Assembly: GCA_034437895.1 (NCBI GenBank)
Contig: DAOTTO010000363.1
Coordinates: 1 to 32,637 of the forward strand
Source of the DNA: JANRLJ01 sp034437895
Lineage (GTDB): Bacteria > Chloroflexota > Anaerolineae > Aggregatilineales > Phototrophicaceae
DNA: 32,637 nt
Direction of reading: 5' to 3'
Below, piece by piece: positions 16,691-24,101 of this stretch (position 1 is its first letter; every line of letters starts with the position of its first letter). Under the pieces are notes generated by a model. The model saw only the letters and a list, made by a program, of their open reading frames with translations. It made no database searches and was not told the DNA's origin. Made by a program: the position numbers and the translations under genes.

Positions 16691-17752
16691 ATGTTCAAAA
16701 AATCACTTTTGGCGTTAGCAGTCCTATTTTTATTGATGACCTCCACGCTTTATGCCCAATCCTCTGATGCGCTTCTCACACTAAGACATGAGGGTGTTGT
16801 AACGAGTGCAGTCTGGAATAGCGATGAAACTCAAATTCTCACAGCCTCCGAAGATAGCACGGCCCGTATCTGGGACGCGGCGACAGGCGAACAAACTGCC
16901 CTTTTCCAACACGATAGTCCCGTGCGCGGCGCGAGTTGGGGCGCGGATAGCTCACAAATTTTGACTTGGGACGAAATTGGGCAAGTCACCATCTGGGACG
17001 CAGCGACGAGTGAATCCCTCATGACTACTTCGCATAACGCCAATGTGCATGGTGCTGAATGGAACGCCGACGAAAGTGCCGTTTTATCATGGTCTGACGA
17101 TCAAACCGCCCATGTCTGGATTCTGCCGGATACCGTCATCACCCTTCAGCATGACTCGCCTGTTGAAGAAGCGAATTGGAGCGCCGACGAAAGTAAAATT
17201 TACACGGTTGACGAAACCGGACGCGGACATATTTGGTCACTTACAGATACGAGCGCAGAGGAAACACAAACGGTTGTCTTTGATTTCGGCGGGATGACGC
17301 TCGGCGCAATTTGGAACACAGATGACTCACGTATTCTCTCATGGGGCGCAGGTGGCGGTGTGCAGTTATGGGATACAAATAGTGGATTGGTGATTCGCAC
17401 ACTCGATCACAATACGTTTGTTGATGGCGCAAAGTGGAATATAGATGGATCGCGGATTGTTTCATGGTCAGGGGATGATACTGTACGGCTGTGGAATACC
17501 GACACAGGCGAAGAACTTTTGCGCTTGCAGCATGAAGATTGGGTCACAAGCGCGATGTGGAGCAATGACGAGTCGCAAATCCTCTCGACTTCATTCAACA
17601 ATGTTTGGCTGTGGGACAGCACGACGGGCGATCTAATGGCTCAATTCAATCATGATAACTTGGTCAACGGCGCGATCTGGAATGCGGATAATTCGCGCAT
17701 CCTGTCGTGGTCATGGGACGGCACAGCACGGGTGTGGAACTTAGACCAATAA
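16691..17752 (+). CDS. Secreted WD40 repeat protein, eight repeats (353 aa)
   Basis: The N-terminus is a clear signal peptide (MFKKSLLALAVLFLLMTS, with likely cleavage after LYA at about 22). The rest is eight consecutive WD40-type units of 37-45 residues. Each has the frame H-x-x-x-V-x-x-A-x-W-N-x-D-x-S-x-I-L-S-W...W-D, for example VVTSAVWNSDETQIL, LVNGAIWNADNSRIL and the last GTARVWNLDQ. It would fold as one beta-propeller outside the cytoplasm. It stands alone between the Hsp70-HEAT terminator and an unrelated promoter. Function is probably binding or scaffolding at the surface. Confidence 0.9.
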   Translation: MFKKSLLALAVLFLLMTSTLYAQSSDALLTLRHEGVVTSAVWNSDETQILTASEDSTARIWDAATGEQTALFQHDSPVRGASWGADSSQILTWDEIGQVTIWDAATSESLMTTSHNANVHGAEWNADESAVLSWSDDQTAHVWILPDTVITLQHDSPVEEANWSADESKIYTVDETGRGHIWSLTDTSAEETQTVVFDFGGMTLGAIWNTDDSRILSWGAGGGVQLWDTNSGLVIRTLDHNTFVDGAKWNIDGSRIVSWSGDDTVRLWNTDTGEELLRLQHEDWVTSAMWSNDESQILSTSFNNVWLWDSTTGDLMAQFNHDNLVNGAIWNADNSRILSWSWDGTARVWNLDQ

Positions 17753-17757
17753 ATTAC

Positions 17758-17786
17758 TTGACCCCAAACAAAGTAAAGGTTATCCT
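17758..17786 (+). promoter_or_regulatory. Sigma-70-like promoter before the small-gene trio
   Basis: TTGACC (17758-17763), a 17-nt spacer and TATCCT (17781-17786) lie 32 nt before the ATG of the 151-aa gene. The -35 match is strong and the -10 match is moderate. Confidence 0.5.
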
Positions 17787-17818
17787 AATTCAAAGTCAGA
17801 ACAGTACTGAGTTTAAAT

Positions 17819-18274
17819 ATGCCAAGTCAAAGACTAAGTTTTAGATATGAATTACAGGAATTTCTCTTCTTAACATTTCTCCAAAGAAAAGAAAAAATTT
17901 ATGCCGACCAACTTTGGGACATGATAAGTTCTGCAAAATCTGACTTCAAGCAAGCCCTTGATATAATATTTACCAGCCGCGATGCTGTAAACAAAACAAA
18001 ATATCGTTTAGTAGAAAAACATCTGATTGACACCACTCGTGAAGCACTGCAAACAAAAAGAGCGGATACTTTCCCAGAGATGTGCCGAATCAACAATAAT
18101 GGTGAAAAATGGTGGAGTGAAAAAGAGCATCAACTGCTTGATCTAGCGACACAAGATTTAAAGGACGCATATTTTGAGGCGGAGCGGAAAGTAAAGTTCA
18201 ATCCCTCAATTAGTACAGATGATTATTTAATCGCTGTAAGTAAACTCCTTGCCCAATTGGTTAACAATAAGTAG
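17819..18274 (+). CDS. Hypothetical protein, 151 aa
   Basis: A soluble, lysine-rich and mostly helical protein (e.g. DLKDAYFEAERKVKFN, YLIAVSKLLAQLVNNK) with no signal peptide or recognised motif. Its gene is more AT-rich than the genes to its left, and its codon use differs (AAA, GAA and ATT preferred), which may indicate later acquisition. It follows a plausible promoter. The next gene starts 11 nt after its stop, so the three small genes here are likely one transcript. Function unknown. Confidence 0.75.
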   Translation: MPSQRLSFRYELQEFLFLTFLQRKEKIYADQLWDMISSAKSDFKQALDIIFTSRDAVNKTKYRLVEKHLIDTTREALQTKRADTFPEMCRINNNGEKWWSEKEHQLLDLATQDLKDAYFEAERKVKFNPSISTDDYLIAVSKLLAQLVNNK

Positions 18275-18285
18275 AAAAGCATTCT

Positions 18286-18660
18286 GTGAAAAATTCACTT
18301 CTATTTGTATTGCTTGGACTTATCATTGGGGTTTTGCTATCTGAACGCAAAGCGCAGCGCCCATCGCTCTCCCTTTCACAAATATCAAGGACTTACGCCG
18401 AAAATCCTCACCCTTTGAAAGAACTTCATGTTATTCCAGAGGAAAAACTGCACAACTATGCGACTGGGATTGCTGCCGAACTTATCAAACCTGGCCTAAC
18501 CGAACTTGAAGCCAAACTTGTCGCAGATTATGTAGGCAAATCCATTATGGATGCAACCGCCTACTACTCCCATCGTGAACTAGTCAAAGATCAGCAGTCT
18601 GAAGAATGGCTTTATCAAATTATGGAGGATGCAGACAGTGAACCCCATGACGAGCGGTAG
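18286..18660 (+). CDS. Hypothetical membrane-anchored small protein, 124 aa
   Basis: Starts with GTG at 18286. An N-terminal hydrophobic segment (NSLLFVLLGLIIGVLL, residues 3-18) would serve as membrane anchor or uncleaved signal, followed by about 100 polar, mostly helical residues (ELEAKLVADYVGKSIMDATA). No family is recognised. It overlaps the next gene and lies 11 nt after the 151-aa gene, which suggests a functional trio with one membrane-bound member. Confidence 0.7.
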   Translation: MKNSLLFVLLGLIIGVLLSERKAQRPSLSLSQISRTYAENPHPLKELHVIPEEKLHNYATGIAAELIKPGLTELEAKLVADYVGKSIMDATAYYSHRELVKDQQSEEWLYQIMEDADSEPHDER

Positions 18661-18871
18661 ACAAGATATTTACGACGCGATAGGTATGTTACAAAAAATT
18701 GCCCATCGTTTGCCAGAAAGCAGCAAAGATCGTCTTGAGGTTGAAGCAGCAATCCGAAAATTGTATCGCGGAACTTATCTTAACGAAGAACAACTAAAAG
18801 CAATGTATAAAATCGGCTATCGAGAAGGCAATCCTGTCGGCTGGTTAGACGATGATTTTGATGACGATTAA
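18638..18871 (+). CDS. Hypothetical protein, 77 aa, overlapping the preceding gene
   Basis: The best start is GTG at 18638, because GGAGG lies 9 nt upstream (18624-18628). The ATG at 18629 overlaps that site, and a further in-frame ATG is at 18647. The product is a small helical protein (DIYDAIGMLQKIAHRLPES, NEEQLKAMYKIGYREG) with a very acidic tail ending DDDFDDD. It overlaps the 124-aa gene by 23 nt. No family is recognised. The acidic tail and small size suggest a binding or regulatory protein, but this is only a suggestion. Confidence 0.65.
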   Translation: MNPMTSGRQDIYDAIGMLQKIAHRLPESSKDRLEVEAAIRKLYRGTYLNEEQLKAMYKIGYREGNPVGWLDDDFDDD

Positions 18872-18898
18872 ATAATTACAGGCGACGACCTGTTACAT

Positions 18899-19210
18899 TC
18901 ATGCGAGTGTCGTCGCTTGTTCGAGGGATTCGCCCGCATAAGTGAGGACAATCTTTTCGCGGGGGATGCCAGCTTGCAGCAGTGCCTCAAGCACGATTTT
19001 GCTGTTCAGGTCTTGCTCCACGATGACGAAATCACCCTCAAGCCGGACGATTAAGCCTGCATCGGCGATATGCTTTTTCTGATCTTTTGCAACAGTAATA
19101 ACCGCAAAAACATCTTCAGTGTCATTCATTGTAAGATAACTTTTACCGTTCAATGGTTCGGCAGCATAACTTGAGACTATACTGTGAACCATCTCTCTTA
19201 GATTTTCCAT
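18899..19210 (-). CDS. xisI: XisI family protein (solo), 103 aa
   Basis: Resembles XisI, the small partner of XisH first described as controlling excision of the fdxN element in cyanobacteria. The family layout is visible: an N-terminal helix MENLREMVHSIVSSYA, a central strand DVFAVITVAKDQ, then GLIVRLEGDFVIVEQ, and the ending LLQAGIPREKIVLTYAGES, which matches the family's 'L-x-x-x-G-[IV]-P-K-[ED]-x-IV-L' tail. No xisH gene or excision element is adjacent. It begins 25 nt after the carB stop on the same strand with AGGAA upstream, so it is probably read through from carB. In many genomes XisH/XisI-like genes are now treated as nuclease or toxin-like modules. Confidence 0.75.
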   Translation of the reverse strand: MENLREMVHSIVSSYAAEPLNGKSYLTMNDTEDVFAVITVAKDQKKHIADAGLIVRLEGDFVIVEQDLNSKIVLEALLQAGIPREKIVLTYAGESLEQATTLA

Positions 19211-19235
19211 TCTAAAATTTCCTACAAAAACCTAG

Positions 19236-22200
19236 TCAATCCGATTTCGTATGGTGATGTGCCTGCAAGCTGCGGACTTTAAGCGGCTTCTCACGCAGCG
19301 CACGAATGCCCTGCACCGTCGCCATTGCCGCGCTCATTGTCGTCACAATCGGGATGCCTAAGACATGCGCCGTGCCGCGAATCAGGCCGCCATCATCATG
19401 TGCTTGCCCACCGAGCGGCGTATTGATAATCAGGTCAATTTCATCAGCTTGCATCGCATCAATGATATGGGGCGATCCTTCCGCAATTTTGTTCACAAGT
19501 GCAACAGGCAATCCCACCATTTCTAACCAACGCGCTGTGCCAGAGGTAGCGACCAACTTAAAGCCCATGTTGTGCAGATCACGCGCAATTTTAGCGACTG
19601 CGCCCTTATCAAAATCGTTCACGCTGATGCAAACCGTCCCGGACTGCGGCAGTGATACATTGGTCGCCATCTGTGCTTTGATAAAGGCATGTCCGAAGGT
19701 CGAAGCATGACCCATCACCTCACCTGTCGAGCGCATTTCTGGCCCCAATCGCGCATCCACACCGGGGAATTTCTGGAACGGCAGTACTGCTTCTTTCACG
19801 AAAAAGCCATCGACATGGGGCATCGTCAGAAAATCGAGATCAGCCAATGTCTTGCCTGTAGCAATTTGTGCGGCGTAACTGGCTAAAGGTATATTTGTCG
19901 CCTTGCTGACGAATGGCACCGTCCGGCTGGCGCGGGGATTCACTTCCAGCACATAAACGACTTCATCTTTGATAGCGAACTGAATATTGAACAGCCCTTT
20001 CACACCGAGCGCCTTGCCGATGCGCTGCGTGTACTCATGGATGATTTCCAGATGATACGAACTGATCTTATATGGCGGCAGTACACACGCTGAGTCGCCG
20101 CTGTGAACACCCGCTTCTTCGATGTGCTGCATAATGCCGCCAACAGTGACATATTCGCCATCGCATAACGCATCCACATCGACCTCAAAGGCATCATCGA
20201 GAAAGCGGTCAATCAATACTGGATGTCCGTTCCAATGAATGTGTTTTTCTAGCCAAGATGTCAACATCGCATCATCAAACACAATCGCCATCCCGCGCCC
20301 ACCTAAAACATAGCTTGGTCGCACTAATACGGGATACCCCACCTTCTCCGCGGCAGCCAATGCTTCTTCCCCCGTAAGCGCGGTTGCGCCGGGAGGCTGC
20401 GGAATATCCAACTGCCCCATTAAGGCATTAAAACGCTCTCGATCTTCCGCCAGATCAATCGTCTCAACTGAAGTTCCCCAGATGGGCGCACCCGCTTCCG
20501 CTAAGGTAAGCGCAATATTCAGCGGCGTTTGTCCGCCAAACTGCACCAACACGCCATCAGGCTTTTCAACATCGATGATGTTGAGTACATCTTCGGCGGT
20601 CAGCGGCTCAAAATACAGGCGATCTGCCGTATCGTAATCGGTGCTGACCGTTTCCGGGTTGCAATTGACGATAATCGTTTCATAACCGAGTTTTTTCAGT
20701 GCGAAACAGGCATGAACGCAGCAGTAATCAAACTCGATCCCTTGCCCAATGCGATTAGGTCCTCCGCCAAGAATCATGACTTTTTTGCGTGTCGTGGGGA
20801 AAGATTCGCCTTCTTCTTCGTAAGTCGAATAAAGATAGGGCGTATGCGCTTCAAATTCTGCCGCACAGGTATCGACACGATAATAATTAGCAATCACACC
20901 GAGTGCTTTACGTCGCGTCCTGACATCCAGTTCGTTCACACCGATCAACTGTGCGATATAGGCATCACTGAACCCGGAGCGCTTGAGTTTGAGGAAAACC
21001 GCTTTATCAAGTGTCTGTAGGGGCGCAGCATGCTGCGCCCCTACGATAGTCAATAAGTCGTCGTGAATGTGCATCAATTCCGCCATTTGCACGACAAACC
21101 AAGGGTCAAAACGTGTTTCCTGTACGACTTGTTCTATGGATATACCATTATGCAACGCCGCCGCCACCTGAAATAAGCGTTGTGCGGTAGGGACTTTGAG
21201 CGCGGTGGGATGCACATTGTCGAGTTTGCTGCCAAAGCCGACGATACCAATATCGAGCGAGCGTACCGCTTTTTGCAACGCTTCTGGGAAGGTTCGACCA
21301 ATCGCCATCACTTCGCCAATCGCCTTCATCTGTGGCCCCAGCACATTATCCACGCCAGCGAATTTCTCAAAGTCCCAACGCGGAATTTTGACGACGACAT
21401 AATCCAGCGATGGCTCAAAGCTGGCAGGTGTAACGCGGGTAATGTCATTAGGGATTTCATCGAGCGAATACCCTACCGCTACTAACGCCGCGATCTTGGC
21501 AATCGGAAAGCCTGTCGCTTTGCTCGCCAGCGCGGACGAGCGCGATACACGCGGATTCATCTCGATGATATAGACCTCGCCGTCGTCCGGGCTGATGGCA
21601 TACTGTACATTCGCGCCGCCCGTCGCCAACCCTACACGATCAAAAATCACTTTTGCCATATCGCGCAGGCGTTGGAGTTCCTTATCGGTCAGGGTTTGCG
21701 CTGGCGCGACGGTAATGCTGTCGCCGGTATGCACGCCCATCGGATCAAGATTTTCAATCGCGCAGACGACGACAAAATTACCGTTGCCATCGCGCATAAT
21801 TTCAAGCTCATATTCCTTCCAGCCGAGCAGCGACATATCAATCAAAACCTGCCCAATCGGGCTTTGTTTGATGCCGTTACGCGCAATCTCACGCAGGCCT
21901 TTCTCGTCATACGCCACACCACCACCGCTGCCACCAAGCGTATACGACGGACGCACCAATACCGGATAACCGATTTTTCCTGCTGCCCGAACCGCATCTT
22001 CAACCGTGCCAACAACTTCACTCGGCGGACATTTCAGGCCGATTTCGTGCATCGCGTCTTTAAATAATTGGCGATCTTCTGCCAGTTGGATACTGGTCAT
22101 ACTCGCGCCGATCAGTTCCACGCCGTATTTTTCCAGCGTTCCCCGTGCTTGTAACGCCAGTGCCAGATTGAGCGCCGTCTGTCCACCGACGGTAGGCAGC

Positions 22201-22457
22201 AGCGCATCAGGACGCTCAGCCTCAATGATGCGCTCACAAATTTCGGGCGTAAGCGGTTCAACGTAAGTCGCGTCGGCAAATTCGGGATCGGTCATAATGG
22301 TTGCCGGGTTAGAATTCACCAGCACCACCCGATAGCCCTGCGTCCGCAGCGCTTTGCAGGCTTGTACCCCGGAATAATCAAATTCACTGGCCTGCCCGAT
22401 AATAATGGGGCCGGAGCCAATCACCATAATTGTGTGGATGTCTGTACGTTTAGGCAT
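19236..22457 (-). CDS. carB: Carbamoyl-phosphate synthase large subunit
   Basis: A complete 1073-residue CarB. It makes carbamoyl phosphate from bicarbonate, ammonia (from CarA) and two ATP, for arginine and pyrimidines. The two ATP-grasp halves begin with VIGSGPIIIGQASEFDYSG (12-30) and MILGGGPNRIGQGIEFDY. The C-terminal allosteric MGS-like domain carries VSLPQSGTVCISVNDFDKG and DLIINTPLGG. In the interdomain (oligomerisation) region, residues 472-480 (VGAQHAAPL) are encoded by a perfect 28-bp palindrome, an apparent repeat insertion tolerated by the enzyme. carB is separated from carA by about 4 kb of accessory genes, and a dead copy of its first 79 bp lies at 22796-22874. Confidence 0.97.
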   Translation of the reverse strand: MPKRTDIHTIMVIGSGPIIIGQASEFDYSGVQACKALRTQGYRVVLVNSNPATIMTDPEFADATYVEPLTPEICERIIEAERPDALLPTVGGQTALNLALALQARGTLEKYGVELIGASMTSIQLAEDRQLFKDAMHEIGLKCPPSEVVGTVEDAVRAAGKIGYPVLVRPSYTLGGSGGGVAYDEKGLREIARNGIKQSPIGQVLIDMSLLGWKEYELEIMRDGNGNFVVVCAIENLDPMGVHTGDSITVAPAQTLTDKELQRLRDMAKVIFDRVGLATGGANVQYAISPDDGEVYIIEMNPRVSRSSALASKATGFPIAKIAALVAVGYSLDEIPNDITRVTPASFEPSLDYVVVKIPRWDFEKFAGVDNVLGPQMKAIGEVMAIGRTFPEALQKAVRSLDIGIVGFGSKLDNVHPTALKVPTAQRLFQVAAALHNGISIEQVVQETRFDPWFVVQMAELMHIHDDLLTIVGAQHAAPLQTLDKAVFLKLKRSGFSDAYIAQLIGVNELDVRTRRKALGVIANYYRVDTCAAEFEAHTPYLYSTYEEEGESFPTTRKKVMILGGGPNRIGQGIEFDYCCVHACFALKKLGYETIIVNCNPETVSTDYDTADRLYFEPLTAEDVLNIIDVEKPDGVLVQFGGQTPLNIALTLAEAGAPIWGTSVETIDLAEDRERFNALMGQLDIPQPPGATALTGEEALAAAEKVGYPVLVRPSYVLGGRGMAIVFDDAMLTSWLEKHIHWNGHPVLIDRFLDDAFEVDVDALCDGEYVTVGGIMQHIEEAGVHSGDSACVLPPYKISSYHLEIIHEYTQRIGKALGVKGLFNIQFAIKDEVVYVLEVNPRASRTVPFVSKATNIPLASYAAQIATGKTLADLDFLTMPHVDGFFVKEAVLPFQKFPGVDARLGPEMRSTGEVMGHASTFGHAFIKAQMATNVSLPQSGTVCISVNDFDKGAVAKIARDLHNMGFKLVATSGTARWLEMVGLPVALVNKIAEGSPHIIDAMQADEIDLIINTPLGGQAHDDGGLIRGTAHVLGIPIVTTMSAAMATVQGIRALREKPLKVRSLQAHHHTKSD
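21017..21044. repeat. Perfect 28-bp palindrome inside carB
   Basis: Each 14-nt arm (GTAGGGGCGCAGCA and its exact complement) meets with no loop. On the carB strand the palindrome starts in phase with a GTA codon and is read as V-G-A-Q-H-A-A-P-L-(Q). Such short GC-rich palindromes resemble dispersed REP-type repeats of Chloroflexota and cyanobacteria. No second copy is seen in this window. Confidence 0.9.
22379..22457. repeat. Direct repeat copy A: first 79 bp of intact carB
   Basis: This copy starts at the carB ATG and runs 26 codons plus one base. It matches 22796-22874 at all but about 9 positions in the aligned stretch, and both ends of similarity are sharp. It is the functional start of carB. 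Confidence 0.9.
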
Positions 22458-22460
22458 AGT

Positions 22461-22538
22461 TTACTCGTCGTATATTTCGCGGCGATGACCTACCACCGCG
22501 ACAATCAAAATGTGTCCATTATGATCCAAGATCAGGCA
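22461..22538 (-). pseudogene. 3' remnant of a RelE/ParE-family toxin gene
   Basis: On the minus strand a frame without its own start codon encodes about 25 residues ending HILIVAVVGHRREIYDE, then TAA. This is the characteristic last strand of RelE/ParE/YafQ toxins (V-G-H-R-R-E-x-Y). It follows the antitoxin gene in a different frame, and the upstream frame is blocked by a TGA 24 nt further up. Roughly the first 60 residues of a normal toxin are missing, so no active toxin is made. The stop lies 3 nt before the carB start codon. Confidence 0.75.
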
Positions 22539-22759
22539 TCCAAACCTAATTCTTTCACTACATCATCTACCGGAATGCCGACAGGTTTTTCGCGCTGGTA
22601 GTTTCGCAGGCGATCCGCAATCGCAACAGTAAAATTAGGCTCAGAACTTGTATCCTCGCCCACTAACTCCAAAAACACTTCGCGCACACTCTCACGAATC
22701 ATGCTTTTGAACTCATCAAGCGACATGTTGACTTGAATAGAACGAGATTCTTTGTTCAT
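22532..22759 (-). CDS. Type II antitoxin-like protein, 75 aa
   Basis: Starts at ATG 22759 (MNKESRSIQVNMSLDEF). The small acidic protein has an N-terminal MSLDEFKSMIRESVREVFLE region and a C-terminal ending RLRNYQREKPVGIPVDDVVK followed by ELGLDA, which is the form seen in antitoxins paired with RelE/ParE toxins. The toxin tail directly behind it supports the call. The gene begins 13 nt after the stop of the truncated carB stub, so its translation is probably coupled to that stub. With the toxin lost, it survives as an orphan antitoxin. The subfamily is not certain. Confidence 0.7.
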   Translation of the reverse strand: MNKESRSIQVNMSLDEFKSMIRESVREVFLELVGEDTSSEPNFTVAIADRLRNYQREKPVGIPVDDVVKELGLDA

Positions 22760-22772
22760 GGTTTTACCTAAC

Positions 22773-22874
22773 TTACCTATCTGGCATAAAGTAAACAAAT
22801 TCACTAGCCTGCCCGATAATAATCGGACCAGAGCCAATAACTATAATCGTGTTGATGTCTGTACGTTTGGGCAT
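22773..22874 (-). pseudogene. Truncated carB 5' copy (33-codon stub)
   Basis: ATG at 22874 opens a frame that reads MPKRTDINTIIVIGSG and continues as CarB up to codon 26 (GQASEF). It then leaves the homology as VYFMPDR and stops at 22773. Compared with intact carB there are 7 silent changes and 2 amino-acid changes (His to Asn, Met to Ile), so this copy evolved as a coding sequence before it was cut off. It lies directly before the antitoxin gene. Confidence 0.88.
22796..22874. repeat. Direct repeat copy B: displaced first 79 bp of carB
   Basis: Partner of 22379-22457; the two copies are 417 bp apart, start to start. Homology ends at the same base in both (after GAATTTG on the minus strand). 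The segment between them is exactly the antitoxin/toxin-tail cassette. Confidence 0.9.
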
Positions 22875-22877
22875 GTC

Positions 22878-22889
22878 AACCTATAGGTT
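22878..22889. repeat. 12-bp perfect palindrome before the carB stub
   Basis: AACCTATAGGTT is self-complementary and ends 3 nt before the ATG of the carB stub. It could be an operator for the antitoxin, which often binds such palindromes, or chance in an AT-rich gap. Confidence 0.35.
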
Positions 22890-22906
22890 TTGTTTAAATA
22901 TCAGCT

Positions 22907-24097
22907 TTACTCAGGATACTCGTCTTCGTGCAAAAATCTCGTAACAGAATTCTTGAAATAACCAAATTCACTCTGAAGAAAGTTTACTTGTGTCATATCT
23001 TCAAGTGTCCACAAATCTTTGTGGAAATAGAATAAGTCAAGAGAAAACCCACCACCTTTCTGGTATTTTTCAGTGCAAATTCCGATTACTGTTTTACTTT
23101 TAGGGAATAATCCGCGAACTACAAAACATCGTCCAGCCATCTCTGCAACTCGATATTTTCTGTCTTCCTCGCGTCCTGCTAAAAGATAAACATACATAAC
23201 ACCAGATGGCGATGGGACTACTGTAGATCGTGATTTAGTTTGTTGCACAAATTTTAGAAACTCTCGTCCCAAAACTCTTCTTGTAAATCTATCTTCACGA
23301 GACAAAACTCGAACCGACAATTCACTCTCTGTAAGGGGAGCATCGAATTCAAGACTACCTTGTAAAGTATCTTGGCAGAATATTTCAATCAAATTATCCC
23401 AAACATAACTATCTTCATCGGCTATTTTTTTTGCTTTAAGTTGCGGCTCCTTAATAAAGCCTTCCCATAAAGTGTTATCCATAATAAATAGACCACCTTC
23501 ATCTGGAAAAGTGCGATTATTAAAAAGATAAAATGCTAATAAGTTTTCTTCTCCACCTTCTACAATCACTCCATCTTTCGAAGCCCATAGCTTTTCTTTA
23601 GCCATCAAATAAGTGACGAAATCTGTTATAGTATTCAATTCATTCATCACAATTTTGAAAGATAATTCATCAAAGATATGGGTAAAGCCTTTGCCAAAAT
23701 CTTTTGATGACAGTGGTATTTTTCCCTCACTTCCTAAAGCTACTGCAATTCTATGTATATTTCTCCCCGATTTAGAAGGAAATTGCACCCCTAACGTCCC
23801 ATCCTTCCGAACCACATTAGAAGCATTATTAATCCATTTCTCAGCACCATAAATTTGATCTACTGACTCATCAACTGCCTTTTTCAGCCATCTAGCGGCA
23901 CTGACTTTAAAATCATCGCCGTCAGATAATTTAATGTTTTTAACACTGAGAATAATAATATCTGGCTCACAAACTACAAGAATATCACAAAGTTCATTAT
24001 TGTTCTTTCCACGAGGATTAGCATAACTCCACAACGAAAGGAAGGATTTTTTGCATATTTTATAAACAAATTCTTCAGCTTCATTTAAGCCGTCCAC
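22907..24097 (-). CDS. Nuclease-like hypothetical protein, about 396 aa, AT-rich
   Basis: I prefer the GTG at 24097 (reading VDGLNEAEEF) because AGGAG lies 8 nt upstream. The longer frame from 24154 runs back through the tail of a Uma2 relic. The first 60 residues show an E, D, SVK pattern: GLNEAEEFVYKI, then ELCDILVV (D38) and IIILSVKN (S51-V-K53). This resembles the PD-(D/E)XK nuclease core (NERD or restriction-like), with Ser where Asp/Glu is usual. The remaining 330 residues are unrecognised. The gene is visibly more AT-rich than carB and the arg genes, consistent with recent gain. A defence role is possible but unproven. Confidence 0.6.
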   Translation of the reverse strand: MDGLNEAEEFVYKICKKSFLSLWSYANPRGKNNNELCDILVVCEPDIIILSVKNIKLSDGDDFKVSAARWLKKAVDESVDQIYGAEKWINNASNVVRKDGTLGVQFPSKSGRNIHRIAVALGSEGKIPLSSKDFGKGFTHIFDELSFKIVMNELNTITDFVTYLMAKEKLWASKDGVIVEGGEENLLAFYLFNNRTFPDEGGLFIMDNTLWEGFIKEPQLKAKKIADEDSYVWDNLIEIFCQDTLQGSLEFDAPLTESELSVRVLSREDRFTRRVLGREFLKFVQQTKSRSTVVPSPSGVMYVYLLAGREEDRKYRVAEMAGRCFVVRGLFPKSKTVIGICTEKYQKGGGFSLDLFYFHKDLWTLEDMTQVNFLQSEFGYFKNSVTRFLHEDEYPE

Positions 24098-24101
24098 AAT
24101 C

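Noticed and set aside
18882..18916. Inverted repeat GCGACGAC/GTCGTCGC between the small-gene trio and the XisI gene, as a bidirectional terminator
   Set aside because: The 19-nt loop is long, one arm lies in the XisI coding end, and no T-run follows on either strand.
19236..22457. Several open frames of 60-160 codons on the plus strand opposite carB
   Set aside because: They mirror the codon pattern of carB and show no independent signals.
22760..22837. Longer start of the antitoxin gene upstream of 22759
   Set aside because: It would run through the carB stub in the wrong frame; the ATG at 22759 starts a normal antitoxin N-terminus.
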